Source: Nematocida parisii ERTm1
Taxonomy: Eukaryota; Microsporidia
DNA: 64,000 bases
Direction of reading: 5' to 3'
Assembly: GCF_000250985.1 (NCBI RefSeq)
Contig: NW_013524646.1
Location: 248,001 to 312,000, forward strand
The notes below the pieces were generated by a model. It was not told the origin of the DNA, ran no database searches, and saw only the letters and a program-made list of their open reading frames with translations. This document shows, piece by piece, positions 21,020 to 30,934 of this stretch. How positions within the stretch are numbered: the first letter of the stretch is position 1; each line of letters starts with the position of its first letter. The translations under genes were made by a program, and so were the position numbers.

Positions 21020-22237
21020 ATGAAAAATTATAATCAATCGAATCTAAGAGAGAAATTAAAAGAAGTTTCTTCATATATATTGGATAGTGGAATAAACACA
21101 AAGTATTTTAGTGATGAACTAATAAATGCAATAACAGGAATATGCAAGAAAGAGTCGATATTTCATGAAAAATATGCATCATTAAGTAATTTTGGATATA
21201 ATATATTTACTTCAAATATATCACATCTAATTAGTAATTTAGACAATGAGTATGACGAAGAACAAATTGTATCAATAGTTAACAATTCAATAGAAGACAC
21301 AGAGATGGCTATGGATGCTATACAGAAAGCAGCAGAATCAAAGATCAAAAATGAAAAGCAGAAAGCAGCATATTATGATATGATAAATAATAACCATATA
21401 GCAACAAATTGGGCTTGTTTATGTAAGCATGAGTTCTTATATAATTGTGTAAGAAGAATAGATACTAAGAAAAATAATTTTGAGGCAATTGAAGAAAAAT
21501 ATGCTGATATAGTGAACAATATATTTGAGCTAACTGAGAATAAGGAGTGTTCAAGATTTCAAAGAGCTATGGATATAATGACAATCCACGGAGATAATAT
21601 TTCTATGCTTTGTGATGACAGATACAGACAAGATGAAAATATGGAGATACTTGGTTTAAACATTGATGATGTTTATTCGCTGCAATTATTTGCGAAATTT
21701 GAGAAATTTGATGGGCCAGTAATTATAAAACATATATATGATTCAATAGGCATTGAGGATAGCAAAGGCCAGCAATATAATTTTTATGACACTGCACTTA
21801 GTCTAAATCATTTCAGAAGTACAACTAAAGAAGATTTTTTATCAGATAACAAAAGTTGCATAAATGGATTTAAAGAAGATTTAGATATACTTAAAAAAAC
21901 AAAAACAGTATTTATTAATGAAAATGTTCTAAATAATGTTAATATTACATTGATGGGATTTGGTATTAATACAGATGCTTTTAAAAATAATGTAGTTCAA
22001 CTATACTTAGAAAGTGTAAGAAAACAAATTTCTAGTATTAGTGGGTCAGATGTTAATATTGCTACAAGAAATACAGAAAATATTAATGTTGCTATACAAT
22101 ATCCAGAAAAAACACAGCATAGTAATAAGTTTAGTATTATAAGAAATTGTGCTATTTCTATTATGGTGGTTATTTTTATTCTATTATTCGGGTTATCCAT
22201 TTTAAAATTATTCTCTGATAAAGTAATATTAATATAA
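21020..22237 (+). CDS. Tail-anchored paralogue family, member 1
   Basis: A 405-residue protein paralogous to the gene at 38965-40254. Shared blocks include AAYYDMINNNH, ELTENKECSRFQRAMDI followed by HGD, and DVYSLQLFAKFE. The body is helical and hydrophilic with no signal peptide. The last 30 residues form one hydrophobic membrane segment (near 374-397) with a short basic end, that is, a tail anchor. The family is not recognised. In both islands its members sit beside a large secreted-family gene, which suggests coupled expansion of two host-interaction families, though no function can be read from the sequence. Confidence 0.8.
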   Translation: MKNYNQSNLREKLKEVSSYILDSGINTKYFSDELINAITGICKKESIFHEKYASLSNFGYNIFTSNISHLISNLDNEYDEEQIVSIVNNSIEDTEMAMDAIQKAAESKIKNEKQKAAYYDMINNNHIATNWACLCKHEFLYNCVRRIDTKKNNFEAIEEKYADIVNNIFELTENKECSRFQRAMDIMTIHGDNISMLCDDRYRQDENMEILGLNIDDVYSLQLFAKFEKFDGPVIIKHIYDSIGIEDSKGQQYNFYDTALSLNHFRSTTKEDFLSDNKSCINGFKEDLDILKKTKTVFINENVLNNVNITLMGFGINTDAFKNNVVQLYLESVRKQISSISGSDVNIATRNTENINVAIQYPEKTQHSNKFSIIRNCAISIMVVIFILLFGLSILKLFSDKVILI

Positions 22238-22945
22238 ATAGAATATTTTAAATTAGTATAAAAATAGAAAAGTCTTTTCTTTATAATTAAAAAAGTACAC
22301 ATTCATTAAAAATATATTTTATTTTAGAATTTCTATATTTAAGGAATATTTAAACGCCTGCCGTATGAATAAAGAAAATAAGCCTTATAGGCCAGTTTCA
22401 CTTTCAGATGAAATATAAATAAATATACCAAAATCATATAAATATATTATACTGTATAATGAATATATTATAGATATACATTGTGGGCATATAAAGTTCA
22501 TATACACCACAGAGGAGACATTGCTACAGACAGTACACAATGGAACAATTCGCATGATAATAATATGTATACGTATTATTCGGGATATGAACATGCTTTT
22601 CAGAATCATAAATAATAGTGATAGAATCTATATAAGAGTTGCTGGAATTTAATAAATATGAAGTCCAGTTATGATATCTATTGGTTTACATTCAAGAAGA
22701 AAGAAAACCAGCTCTATTATTTGATGCACCCATGTGAAGGTGCAGCTACTTCAAAAACAATGCAGTTTAAAATAGATAGATAAAGTAAAAAAGAAAGGTT
22801 CTTTATAACTATTGTAATATCTGAGTATGTATAAACATGGGACTCTAGTGACATTTTCTGTATTTTTCTGTGAATCTTATGCTATATAAAAATAGAAATA
22901 AAAAAATCAAATTGGGTAATAAAAAATATTTTATTTATTCCCTAA
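22238..22945. other. Intergenic stretch with coding-like remnants
   Basis: 708 bases with no complete gene of normal size. Short plus-strand frames with protein-like content follow one another: 22364-22417 (17 codons), a frame without ATG ending at 22652 that has weak Sm-fold resemblance, and a 41-codon ATG frame at 22658-22783. They may be remnants of one or two lost small genes. Nothing else is recognised. Confidence 0.35.
22658..22783 (+). CDS. Possible 41-residue small protein
   Basis: A short ATG frame with protein-like, aromatic-rich content (YDIYWFTFKKK near the start, LMHPCEG in the middle). It is too short for certainty and has no recognised domain. It may be an independent micro-gene or the end of a decayed gene whose earlier part is read in other frames just upstream. 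Confidence 0.25.
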   Translation: MKSSYDIYWFTFKKKENQLYYLMHPCEGAATSKTMQFKIDR

Positions 22946-25708
22946 ATGAAAAACCGCATGATCATAAAGCTACTAGTAATGATATACACAGTATATGCAA
23001 GACTCGAGCTGTGCGATATAAAGGAAATAGAAGAGAATATTTTTGCTGCAAGGCTAGAGAATATATTCATAAATCCAGATGGACCATTAAACCCGCTGAG
23101 AGGATATATTTTTTATAAGAACGAATTATTGTACAACAAGAGATTTTTTTCTCCTGGGATAAGGGCAGATTATAGTTTGAACCGATATAGAGATTTAAGA
23201 GAGAATGTGCCAGAGTATAAATACAAATTCAGAAGGAATCCAGAGAATGACACACCATATAGAAACAATAATGGTATAGATGGATTTAACACTGAATTAG
23301 AGTATTTGTCTGATTTTCATCAGAAAATGATATATATGTTTCCATGTGTAAATGGCATGATTTCTATTGAACCGCATAAAAACAACTCATTTACTCGGTT
23401 TCTAAGAAAACATAGCAGCAAACCCGGCACTATATACCTTCTTGCTACACTCATACTTCTTTCAGAGGGAGTTGATGTTCCCATTGAAGTAGACAAGAGC
23501 ATAGAAGGAAGTGAGAGAATAGTTCTAAAAAATGAAAACTTTGTTTTTATTGACCTGCCATTACAGCTGGAGAGTATTGTGGCAGATAAGTCTAAAAAGA
23601 AAATTTATCAGAAGGAAACAGAAGAGATTGTACTTTTCTTTAAGAATCTGTGCAGAGAGCCTTTTTTATCCGAAGTAAAAAAACGCGAAGAGCCAGATAG
23701 TCAAGGAGAGTTTTATAGTGGTGATTTTCTTGACAGCCCAAAGTTCCTTATACAGTCATATATTTTTGAATACATAGATAGTATAGAGCAGTACAGGAAG
23801 CTTATAGCAGCTGTAAGAGTTTTTCTAATAGACCTCGAATTATATCCAGGAATATCAGAATATCAGAAGGAACATATTAATAAGACTATAAATCGTTGTT
23901 TTATAGAAAACAATCCAGATAATAGTATTAAGAATACTTATGCAGCAGATATTTACAGTCTAAAAACTAAAATAGACAATGAAGCAATACTTCCTTTCAT
24001 ATGTTATACAATGGTACCTTCATACACTCGTATACCAGAGAATATTCCAGAGAACTCACAGGATCCTATAAAAGATGAAATACTACAGTACGCTAATCAT
24101 GTGGAGACAATGCTTTTGAATTTGTTCATGTGTCTTACATACAATCCAGAAACCAACAAATGCTCAACAGAATATATGCATGGTGCCTCTACAGCACTAA
24201 TAGAATTCTTTAATAAATATTCAGTGCCAACAGAGAATGCAAGTCAGACCAAGCACAGAGACTGGTGCAAAGTTGTATCAAGGTTGAATAATCCAAACAT
24301 TAGGTATGCAAAAGAGAGTAGAACAATGCTACATGCTGGGCTAGAGAACATTCTATATGTGATATGCGAACTATTTCCACTAAATCATGCTATGCGTAAT
24401 ACTATAGTGAATACAATTCATATTTCACGTAATACAGGCTTAGAAAGAACAAAAAAATTAGAAGAACTATTTCTGAATATTCTCAATCGTTGCTTAGCAG
24501 GAAATCATCAAATAAGTATTAGTACGTCAATATTAGCACCACTTTCAGAAAACCGCCAGAGCATTGATGTATTTGGAAGTATTACACTTGTTTTTGAGAG
24601 AAATAACAAAAAAGAACGTATAGAGCTAATTACTTTCCCAGTGATGTCTAGGTTTACATTACTATCTGATTTTAGAGATTATTCTGAAGATATAAAAAAT
24701 GAATTTATGGGCCTTAAAGAAAAGTATTCGGACATAAATAAGTACACTGGAAATCTAATTAGTAATTATTTAAATAACACTCTAGAGTCACTTAAGAAAA
24801 AAACACTAGAGCAAAATCTGGGTATGCTTAATAATATACTAAAGAATGAAAATATTCAAAATAGACTGTTTTTATATGGATATGGCGATATAGACTATAA
24901 AGCAGCTATAATTAACTACTTCTGCATCACTAACAGAAACAGAGTAAGCGACAATCAACTATTGTGTATTATTATAAATATTATAGGAAATACACTTATT
25001 CCTAATCTAGAAACCAGAAAGAAAATACTTCCACAGATAATGTATTTCACTGAGCATAAAGAACACTTTTCAAATATTGAATATGATTTAGAAAATATGC
25101 CTACAGCAGAAATTAGTAATGATTTGCTTAACAATATAATAGAAAGTATGATTTATATAAACCATTCTAAAGAAGCCTTCTTAGAATATTTCAGTTATTT
25201 CTTGAAGAAATCTATTTATTATAAGCAAGAATTAAAAATATTTGGAGTATTAGATTCTTTTAAAGCGATATTTATTAAAGTGCCAGAAAAGTATGAATTT
25301 GGTATACTAACAGAAATAATGCAGAAAATGAAAGAATGTATGGAATCAAATGCAGTAACATCATTAAATAATATTTGGTTTGCATGGCTATGTTATGCAT
25401 GTATGAATATTAATAATCCCATGTTTATTAATTTTATTTATGCATATTTAGATCCTATGCGTGTTAGTAATGAGTATATACTCCGAAATGCTATTAAATT
25501 AAAAAATATATCTAAAAAGATTCTATCTGCCCTAGAAAAAGAAAAAGAGTCACTTTGCAATGGAAATGACCCTGTGAGTAAAAAAAAGTATGACAAGCTC
25601 ACAAGTATTTTCAAATCTCAGCTTATCACTGAAATCGGCGGATTAAGTTTATCTGAAATGCCTTCTAGGAAAAGAATTTACTGTGGCCAACGTACTCATA
25701 AGGAATAA
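22946..25708 (+). CDS. Large secreted paralogue family, member 3
   Basis: A 920-residue intact member. The N-terminus MIIKLLVMIYTVYA (residues 5-18) is a clear signal peptide. All family landmarks are present: MFP then NSFTRFLRKH, LATLILLSE, FLDSPKFLIQSYIFEYIDS, a Cys-containing CNPET/YNPET-type block, NIIGN and the C-terminal NIWFAWLC helix. The C-terminal end is basic (RKRIYCGQRTHKE). The start at 22946 is chosen because it places the hydrophobic segment at the N-terminus. The gene ends exactly where a diverged, more G+C-rich repeat begins. A secreted, host-facing role is inferred from the signal peptide and family expansion. Confidence 0.85.
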   Translation: MKNRMIIKLLVMIYTVYARLELCDIKEIEENIFAARLENIFINPDGPLNPLRGYIFYKNELLYNKRFFSPGIRADYSLNRYRDLRENVPEYKYKFRRNPENDTPYRNNNGIDGFNTELEYLSDFHQKMIYMFPCVNGMISIEPHKNNSFTRFLRKHSSKPGTIYLLATLILLSEGVDVPIEVDKSIEGSERIVLKNENFVFIDLPLQLESIVADKSKKKIYQKETEEIVLFFKNLCREPFLSEVKKREEPDSQGEFYSGDFLDSPKFLIQSYIFEYIDSIEQYRKLIAAVRVFLIDLELYPGISEYQKEHINKTINRCFIENNPDNSIKNTYAADIYSLKTKIDNEAILPFICYTMVPSYTRIPENIPENSQDPIKDEILQYANHVETMLLNLFMCLTYNPETNKCSTEYMHGASTALIEFFNKYSVPTENASQTKHRDWCKVVSRLNNPNIRYAKESRTMLHAGLENILYVICELFPLNHAMRNTIVNTIHISRNTGLERTKKLEELFLNILNRCLAGNHQISISTSILAPLSENRQSIDVFGSITLVFERNNKKERIELITFPVMSRFTLLSDFRDYSEDIKNEFMGLKEKYSDINKYTGNLISNYLNNTLESLKKKTLEQNLGMLNNILKNENIQNRLFLYGYGDIDYKAAIINYFCITNRNRVSDNQLLCIIINIIGNTLIPNLETRKKILPQIMYFTEHKEHFSNIEYDLENMPTAEISNDLLNNIIESMIYINHSKEAFLEYFSYFLKKSIYYKQELKIFGVLDSFKAIFIKVPEKYEFGILTEIMQKMKECMESNAVTSLNNIWFAWLCYACMNINNPMFINFIYAYLDPMRVSNEYILRNAIKLKNISKKILSALEKEKESLCNGNDPVSKKKYDKLTSIFKSQLITEIGGLSLSEMPSRKRIYCGQRTHKE

Positions 25709-26020
25709 CAGCACTGCCACCCTGCTACATAGTCAAGAGAGAAAAGAGAGTGAAAGGGGAGAGATATTTATTGTCTTTAGAAAGCGGCATAGGCCTGCGC
25801 GAACTCGGAGTCCAAGGGCACAGCTGTGTTAGGCCTGGCGCTAAAGTTAAGTCGTCGTGCTTCCCTGAGTCTTCCCCTAAATTGAGAAAAGAGCTCCGGT
25901 TAAATAGTCGGAAGCTGATATACTGATTCAGTAATCTTGGCCTTTTTCTTTGACGGAATCATCGTGCGAGATGGTGCGCAGACGGATCGCCCACGGGGGC
26001 TCGCGTCTGAGTGGTAGTGT
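25709..26020 (-). repeat. Diverged dispersed element, copy 1 (minus orientation)
   Basis: A patch of raised G+C immediately after the secreted-family stop codon. Its reverse complement aligns along its whole length with 38475-38790, sharing blocks such as CGCACGATGAT, AAGGCCA, CAGCTGT, TTCTAAA and CCCTTTCACTCTC. The copies have many substitutions and small indels, so it is older than the 190-bp repeat. No long open frame or recognisable enzyme domain is present, and the class is unknown. A decayed mobile element is the likeliest explanation. Confidence 0.65.
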
Positions 26021-26090
26021 CACCACAGTCATATTTTAATTATAACCCGATATAGTTCGAAATGAATATTCTTTATAATAATATAATACT

Positions 26091-26387
26091 TTATTCTTTA
26101 AGTTTTTTTATCTTTTCGTATATATATAGGAATATTACAGTGCCTATAATTAGAACAATTAAAACAGCTAGTCCTATCCACAGAAGACTCTTTCTGAGCA
26201 GCCGGTTCTTTGCTGAATGGGTTTGTTCTTGAAGCCCTGAAAGAGACTCGTTTAGCTGTTCTGAGTCCTTTTCTAATGATGAAATTGAGCCCCCTCTCTT
26301 TTTTTCTTCTTTTATTGCATCTTTTATTTCACTTTGTGCATCTTCTAACTCTTTCTCTACTTTTTGCTGTGTTTCCTTTTGTTTCAT
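26091..26387 (-). CDS. R-SNARE of the synaptobrevin (brevin) type
   Basis: A 98-residue vesicle-fusion protein with a single SNARE coiled coil (about residues 5-65) and a C-terminal membrane anchor (68-90). The register around KKRGGSISSLEKDSEQL aligns without gaps to synaptobrevin ERDQKLSELDDRADAL, which places the zero-layer arginine at R31. A basic patch NRLLRK precedes the membrane segment. It lacks a longin domain, so it resembles Snc1/VAMP brevins of secretory vesicles rather than Ykt6 or Sec22. In a microsporidian it probably serves exocytosis, including delivery of secreted families like those next door; that link is inference. Confidence 0.75.
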   Translation of the reverse strand: MKQKETQQKVEKELEDAQSEIKDAIKEEKKRGGSISSLEKDSEQLNESLSGLQEQTHSAKNRLLRKSLLWIGLAVLIVLIIGTVIFLYIYEKIKKLKE

Positions 26388-26488
26388 GTGTCAGTGGCTG
26401 GTTATTCTGAATTTATCATTGTTGGAAAAGGTTTTTTATCGCAGCATAATTGATTCTTGAGGAAAGGTTCTTTGTTTTAACTGCTGAC

Positions 26489-27835
26489 TCAACTGCATCT
26501 TGCAGTGGTATCTTCTCTCTCTCCTTTTCTTTTTCTTGTCCTTTTTCTCCTTTTTCTTTCCTTCACCTCCTTCTTCTTTCTTTCTATAAGAAAGTCTCCA
26601 TACATTACATTCCAGATCCTTTCCTTCTCTTTAACCTCTTCTTTACTCAGAAGAAGGTCGTTCTCCACTTCTATTCCACAGTCGGACAGATCACTTTCGT
26701 ATTCATTATTATAGTTATAAGTCTCTGCAGATGTGTCTGCTGTGCTGCTTAAAAGAGCTTGTGAAGGAGTTGGTAGAGAACTAGGTGTAGCAATGTAACT
26801 CTCATCGCTGTCACTTGGCCATTCTTTAGTCTTTTCATTTGAAATATCTTTCTCAGAAATGTTCATTGAGAGTGAACTGTTTTGATTGGATACAGTAGGA
26901 AGTTTTGGGGTATTTATGACAGTATCTGCGGCATTGGGCTCACTATGGCCTATTCTATTACAGAAAGATTCATTAAGTATTTTGCCACGTAATTTAACAA
27001 TGGGCGGGTCTTCTTCTTTCTCCAGCCAAATTGTATTAAACTCGCTAATTGAAAGATTTGCTGTTGCTGTTTCTTTTAGCTCCATAAGCCGCTTATTAAT
27101 AGTTGCCTCGCATACTTTTACTACATTAGCAACTTCCTCTACTGTTCTTTCTGTGCCGTGTATCCTGCTTGATATAAGAATGGCTGCACCACAAATACCA
27201 GCTGGTTTTCTCCCGATTACAATCCAGTCTCTGTCCATTCTTGCTATAAGACGCAATGCAGTCTTCCCAACATTTTGATTATTTAAGTTTAACTTACTAC
27301 AGAAACGAGGAACAAATAGAGACGGATCAACTAATGGCATAGTAATGTTAAGTAGTCTTATTAGCTTTAAGAAGATACTGCCGATTTTAAACACATTTAT
27401 ACGAAGAATGTATGCAAAGTCAACAAGCATGTGCGGAGTCTCTTCCTCTCTACATGTAATGTACAGACAGGCCGCTAAAAGTACTTGCGTCTTTCTCCCT
27501 TTTGTAAAGTTAAACTGCAGCGACAGATTGTACCACCGCATTGCAGAGTTTATCTGTGACTCACCAATTCCCAGTGCCTCGCCAATCGACTTGGCTATGC
27601 CCCGAATCGTTGTTATGTGATTTGTTGTAATGAACTTACCCGAAACAAGTTTTTTTGTGTCGCCGGTAGAGACGTACTGGCCTTGCAAAATAGAAGAGCC
27701 CTTTGTGTCCTGTGCAAATTGCACATCAGACACAATTGTGCTTTCTTCAATTACCAGACCACACGATGTACAGTAACTTATGTCACGGGCTGCGTCGGTT
27801 TCTATTCTTGAGTTTACGCAAATGGCACACTTCAT
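26489..27835 (-). CDS. BRF1: TFIIIB subunit Brf1 (TFIIB-related factor)
   Basis: Recruits RNA polymerase III to tRNA and 5S genes together with TBP and Bdp1. The 448-residue protein has an N-terminal zinc ribbon (C3, C6, C22, C25), two cyclin repeats at about 75-165 and 170-260 (the second with GRKPAGICGAAI), and a Brf1-specific C-terminal element near 395-435 (LSKEEVKEKERIWNVMYGDFL) that separates it from plain TFIIB. The central linker is Ser/Thr-rich and the extreme C-terminus is very basic. The ATG at 27835 is right before the zinc ribbon. It is divergent from the TAF-like gene 186 bases away. Confidence 0.92.
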   Translation of the reverse strand: MKCAICVNSRIETDAARDISYCTSCGLVIEESTIVSDVQFAQDTKGSSILQGQYVSTGDTKKLVSGKFITTNHITTIRGIAKSIGEALGIGESQINSAMRWYNLSLQFNFTKGRKTQVLLAACLYITCREEETPHMLVDFAYILRINVFKIGSIFLKLIRLLNITMPLVDPSLFVPRFCSKLNLNNQNVGKTALRLIARMDRDWIVIGRKPAGICGAAILISSRIHGTERTVEEVANVVKVCEATINKRLMELKETATANLSISEFNTIWLEKEEDPPIVKLRGKILNESFCNRIGHSEPNAADTVINTPKLPTVSNQNSSLSMNISEKDISNEKTKEWPSDSDESYIATPSSLPTPSQALLSSTADTSAETYNYNNEYESDLSDCGIEVENDLLLSKEEVKEKERIWNVMYGDFLIERKKKEVKERKRRKRTRKRKGEREDTTARCS

Positions 27836-28021
27836 CTATAAAACTTTTTGAAAAATTAAGATTTATTTCTAGAGTTACCAGCTATATTATAGCTAATGAT
27901 AAAGCAAACGCCATTTAATTATAAATACGTTGAATAATAAGCTACGTCTTTTTATACCGGACAAATTTGAATTAGCAGAATAATACTGTAAAATGTTTAA
28001 TTTTAAAGAAATTTTAGAGCG

Positions 28022-28876
28022 ATGGACGAAGGAAAGTTTTACTCGAAAGTGCTCCAGGCAGTTATTGTAGAAATACTGAATCAGGTAGGATTTGAGAGAA
28101 CAAGCAAGCAATCCCTGCAAGTAATACTGGATTTGGTCTTTTCACATATAAACAAGCAGCTATTAATAATTAAAAGAATTCTTTCAGAGGCTGGTCTCTG
28201 TGAGGCGCATAACAGTATTGTAGAGATAAAAGAGCCAGAAACAGACACCGACTTAGTAAATGCGATTCTTTCAGCTATAATTGAAGAATCAACAGGGCCA
28301 GAGGAGTCCTACAAAAGGGAAGAGCTTGTCTCTTTTCTGCAGTACCAGCTGAACATAACCAAGCAAATAAAAAAAGAGGCAGCGCCGCAGGATGAATCAC
28401 TCCTCGAGATACTTCGTGTTGGCGACCAGCTGAAAAGGGTGCACACAGAAGAAAGAGCACTAATTAACTTTACAGGCGAGGAGGAAGGAGAGAAGAAGGC
28501 ACCAGAAGAGAAGAAATACTTAGACCAGGACGTACAGGACCATTTAAAAGAAAGAGCAAGTATCCCATTCTCTCCCGTGCAGGAGAAAGACCCGTCTCAA
28601 ATTGCAGCACTTGTAACAGATGTGACTTTAGAAGAGCCAATAACAGAAATAAACCCAGAGAAGAGTGAATATTTAATACGCAGTAATATGAGAGACTATG
28701 AGCACATGCTTAATAAAAAGAGACTTAGCACATACCACTGCACACCGTGTGAGTCTCAGATGGAAATACCCTTTTTAGAAGATATTATTCTTCTGAGTAC
28801 GCTTAGAAAACTTACAAAAAAAAGGAAAGACGCAAAAGAGAGACAGAGTCCAAGGACAGAAGACATCTCAGCATAA
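28022..28876 (+). CDS. Histone-fold (Bromo_TP) protein, TAF3/TAF8-like TFIID subunit
   Basis: The first 60 residues match the bromodomain-associated histone fold of TAF3, TAF8 and Spt7: a helix FYSKVLQAVIVEILNQVGF, then TSKQSLQVILDLVFSHINKQ and a third helix ending in an SEAG motif. In the family this half-pair dimerises with TAF10 in TFIID (or SAGA). The remaining 220 residues are acidic and Lys/Glu-rich. Near the C-terminus lies a short CTPCES stretch, which is not a full PHD finger, so TAF3 with its PHD is less likely than TAF8. It is transcribed divergently from BRF1. The specific subunit name is inference; the histone fold is clear. Confidence 0.65.
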   Translation: MDEGKFYSKVLQAVIVEILNQVGFERTSKQSLQVILDLVFSHINKQLLIIKRILSEAGLCEAHNSIVEIKEPETDTDLVNAILSAIIEESTGPEESYKREELVSFLQYQLNITKQIKKEAAPQDESLLEILRVGDQLKRVHTEERALINFTGEEEGEKKAPEEKKYLDQDVQDHLKERASIPFSPVQEKDPSQIAALVTDVTLEEPITEINPEKSEYLIRSNMRDYEHMLNKKRLSTYHCTPCESQMEIPFLEDIILLSTLRKLTKKRKDAKERQSPRTEDISA

Positions 28877-28958
28877 AGTACGTATGAAATACACAGCAGT
28901 TTATTAGTAAAAATCGGTTTATGTAAATTTTTAGTATTCTTTGATTCTCAAATCAAGA

Positions 28959-30634
28959 TTACTTATTTGGCTTTGCTACCCTTCCTTTCATGAATGCGTT
29001 CGCATTAATTATTCGATTGGATATTTCATTCTTTAATTCTGTGATGATCTCTTTTTTGTTTAAAACAATCGGTTTGTCACTGAATTTCTCTGCATATTCT
29101 GATGCAAGTGCGAATATCTCCTTCTCCACGCGAAGAAGTGTTGGCACGGCCATTTTCCGGAACTTCTCTTCTGAGTTCAGCTGGAATGAACTTCTGAATA
29201 GTCTGAGAGGATCACTTGCCTGCTCCTCAAATGCAGACATTTTTTGGAGAAGTTCTTTTCTCTCCTGCGAGAATGCTTCAATATTCTTAAGTATTTCATA
29301 TTCTGTCTGTGCTGAAAGTGTTTTCTCTTCCAGCTCGTATATAATCTGCTCCTGTTCTGTGAATTTAAGTGTGTCTATTGTAGAGGGGAAGGGAATAGTT
29401 TCGTGTTTTTTTTCTTGGATTCTTTCTAAGTCATTCAGAATAGTTTGCAGTGCACCCTTTTTTTCTGTGAATATTTCATTTATCTTCTTCTTGTACTCCT
29501 CTTCCATTTGCTGTATCCATGCTTTCTCAATGATGATTTTTCTAATTATTGATATTTCATCAATTGACTCCTTTCCCTGTGGGTGTATTTTACTTGATAA
29601 AAAGACAATTCGTGAAGTGAATAACATATCCAGTTCTTTTGCTAGTTGATTAATTTTAACCAAATTCAACTCTATTTTTTTAATACCAGAGAAAGACAAT
29701 GTGTCCAGAAATGGAAATAGATTGTTTGTTTCAGGTACACCTTTGAAATTAAATGGAAATAAAATTAATCCGTCTACTATAAGATTATTAAAAACAATCT
29801 CACTTGGTCTCTTTAAAACCACAGTAAGTTCATGACCAGCTGGTTTTACACTGGAAGAAACACCAGAAGTGGCTAATTCACAGGTAGAACTGCTACTATC
29901 AGCACTCTTTTCCGCAGAAATGTCTATTTTACTTACAGTATAATTATAAGACTGGGTTTCACTGGATATATTCTCTAATTGTTCTTCTAATACACTCAAA
30001 GCATTAACAATATCACTCGTTGTAGGATACGCAGACGGGTTTACACCAATAGAAATAAGTAAATCTTTTGTGTTTTCTATTTTTTTTGGGTTTCTTCTTT
30101 TATCTCCTCTTGCTTTCTCTTGAGTCTATCAAGAAGGTCTTTCGCCTGACAAATACTAGGCTTAGTTACTATACAAATATTAAGTATCTCATTACACTCA
30201 TTTTCATACACCATGTGTTCATCTAAATCAGCCATTGCCTCTTTTATTGCACTAGATACGCCTGCAAATTCTTTTAACTGATTTTCGTATCTTACGCTCA
30301 GAGAGTTTACTTCTTTCTCTAGAAGAGACTCTTTTACTGTAAGATTCTTTTCGTATATCCAGAGAGTGCTCTCTTGATCAGATACTTCTTCAAGTGCCTG
30401 TTGAAGTTCGTTCTTTCGTATTTCCATTGCAGAAATTATTTCTTTCTTTTGCTGTACATCTTTGTTCACTTTGTCTTTTGTTAGCTCTATGGCAGATAGT
30501 ATATTCTCCATATCACTAGACAGCCAGTCACATGGGTGTGTGCTAAGCTTGTTAGGCGGCATGAGCAGAAGCGACGACTCGCATATCTCTGCCAGCAATT
30601 CTTGGATTCTTCTAACATAAACACTTTCTGGCAT
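28959..30634 (-). CDS. ASE1: Microtubule-bundling protein of the Ase1/PRC1/MAP65 family (reading frame broken once)
   Basis: Crosslinks antiparallel microtubules at the spindle midzone. The C-terminal half has the family signature near 29150-29250: a conserved SDPLRLF, then LNSEEKFRKM and a helix LLRVEKEI, and a late DKPIVLN. The N-terminal half is a long coiled coil, as in the dimerisation rod. The frame changes once: the first part (from ATG 30634) stops at 30077 in a run of eight A (plus-strand T near 30080-30087), and the second part runs open from there to 28959. Nine A would make it continuous. A miscalled homopolymer, slippage or a recent mutation are all possible. Its start is 24 bases from a divergent gene. 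Confidence 0.7.
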
Positions 30635-30658
30635 AAAAGTCAATGCAAAAAAATATTC
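30635..30658. promoter_or_regulatory. 24-bp divergent intergenic spacer
   Basis: The ATG codons of ASE1 (minus) and the 91-residue protein (plus) are separated by only 24 bases, including an A7-TATTC run. Any promoter for either gene must lie inside the neighbouring coding sequence. Confidence 0.6.
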
Positions 30659-30934
30659 ATGCTAATTGACTTCTCAAAGAAGAAGAAGCTCGTTTCTTAC
30701 AAAGAGAAAACACCAAAAAAACAAAGAAAACAGACAAAAAAGGAAAAAACAGTTAAGTTATCAGATGTAGATAAGTTATTCCTTAAATCAAAAGAGTTAT
30801 TTGATGAGACTCCAAGTATATTCGCAGACATTCCCTATGAAAATACAGAAATTGCTGTAATGGTAGACCCCTGCACTAAAACATACAAAAACCCAGCCAC
30901 GCTATATGAACAGTACAAAGACAGAATCCACTAA
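30659..30934 (+). CDS. Small basic protein of unknown function
   Basis: A 91-residue protein. Its N-terminal third is very Lys-rich (KKKKLVSYKEKTPKKQRK), suggesting nucleic-acid binding or a nuclear signal; the rest is mixed and acidic. The frame is open upstream to 30536, but that extension overlaps ASE1 on the other strand and has unlikely composition, so I place the start at the ATG at 30659, just after an A7-TATTC leader. Its 3' end overlaps the SEN54-like gene by 29 bases. Not recognised. Confidence 0.6.
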   Translation: MLIDFSKKKKLVSYKEKTPKKQRKQTKKEKTVKLSDVDKLFLKSKELFDETPSIFADIPYENTEIAVMVDPCTKTYKNPATLYEQYKDRIH

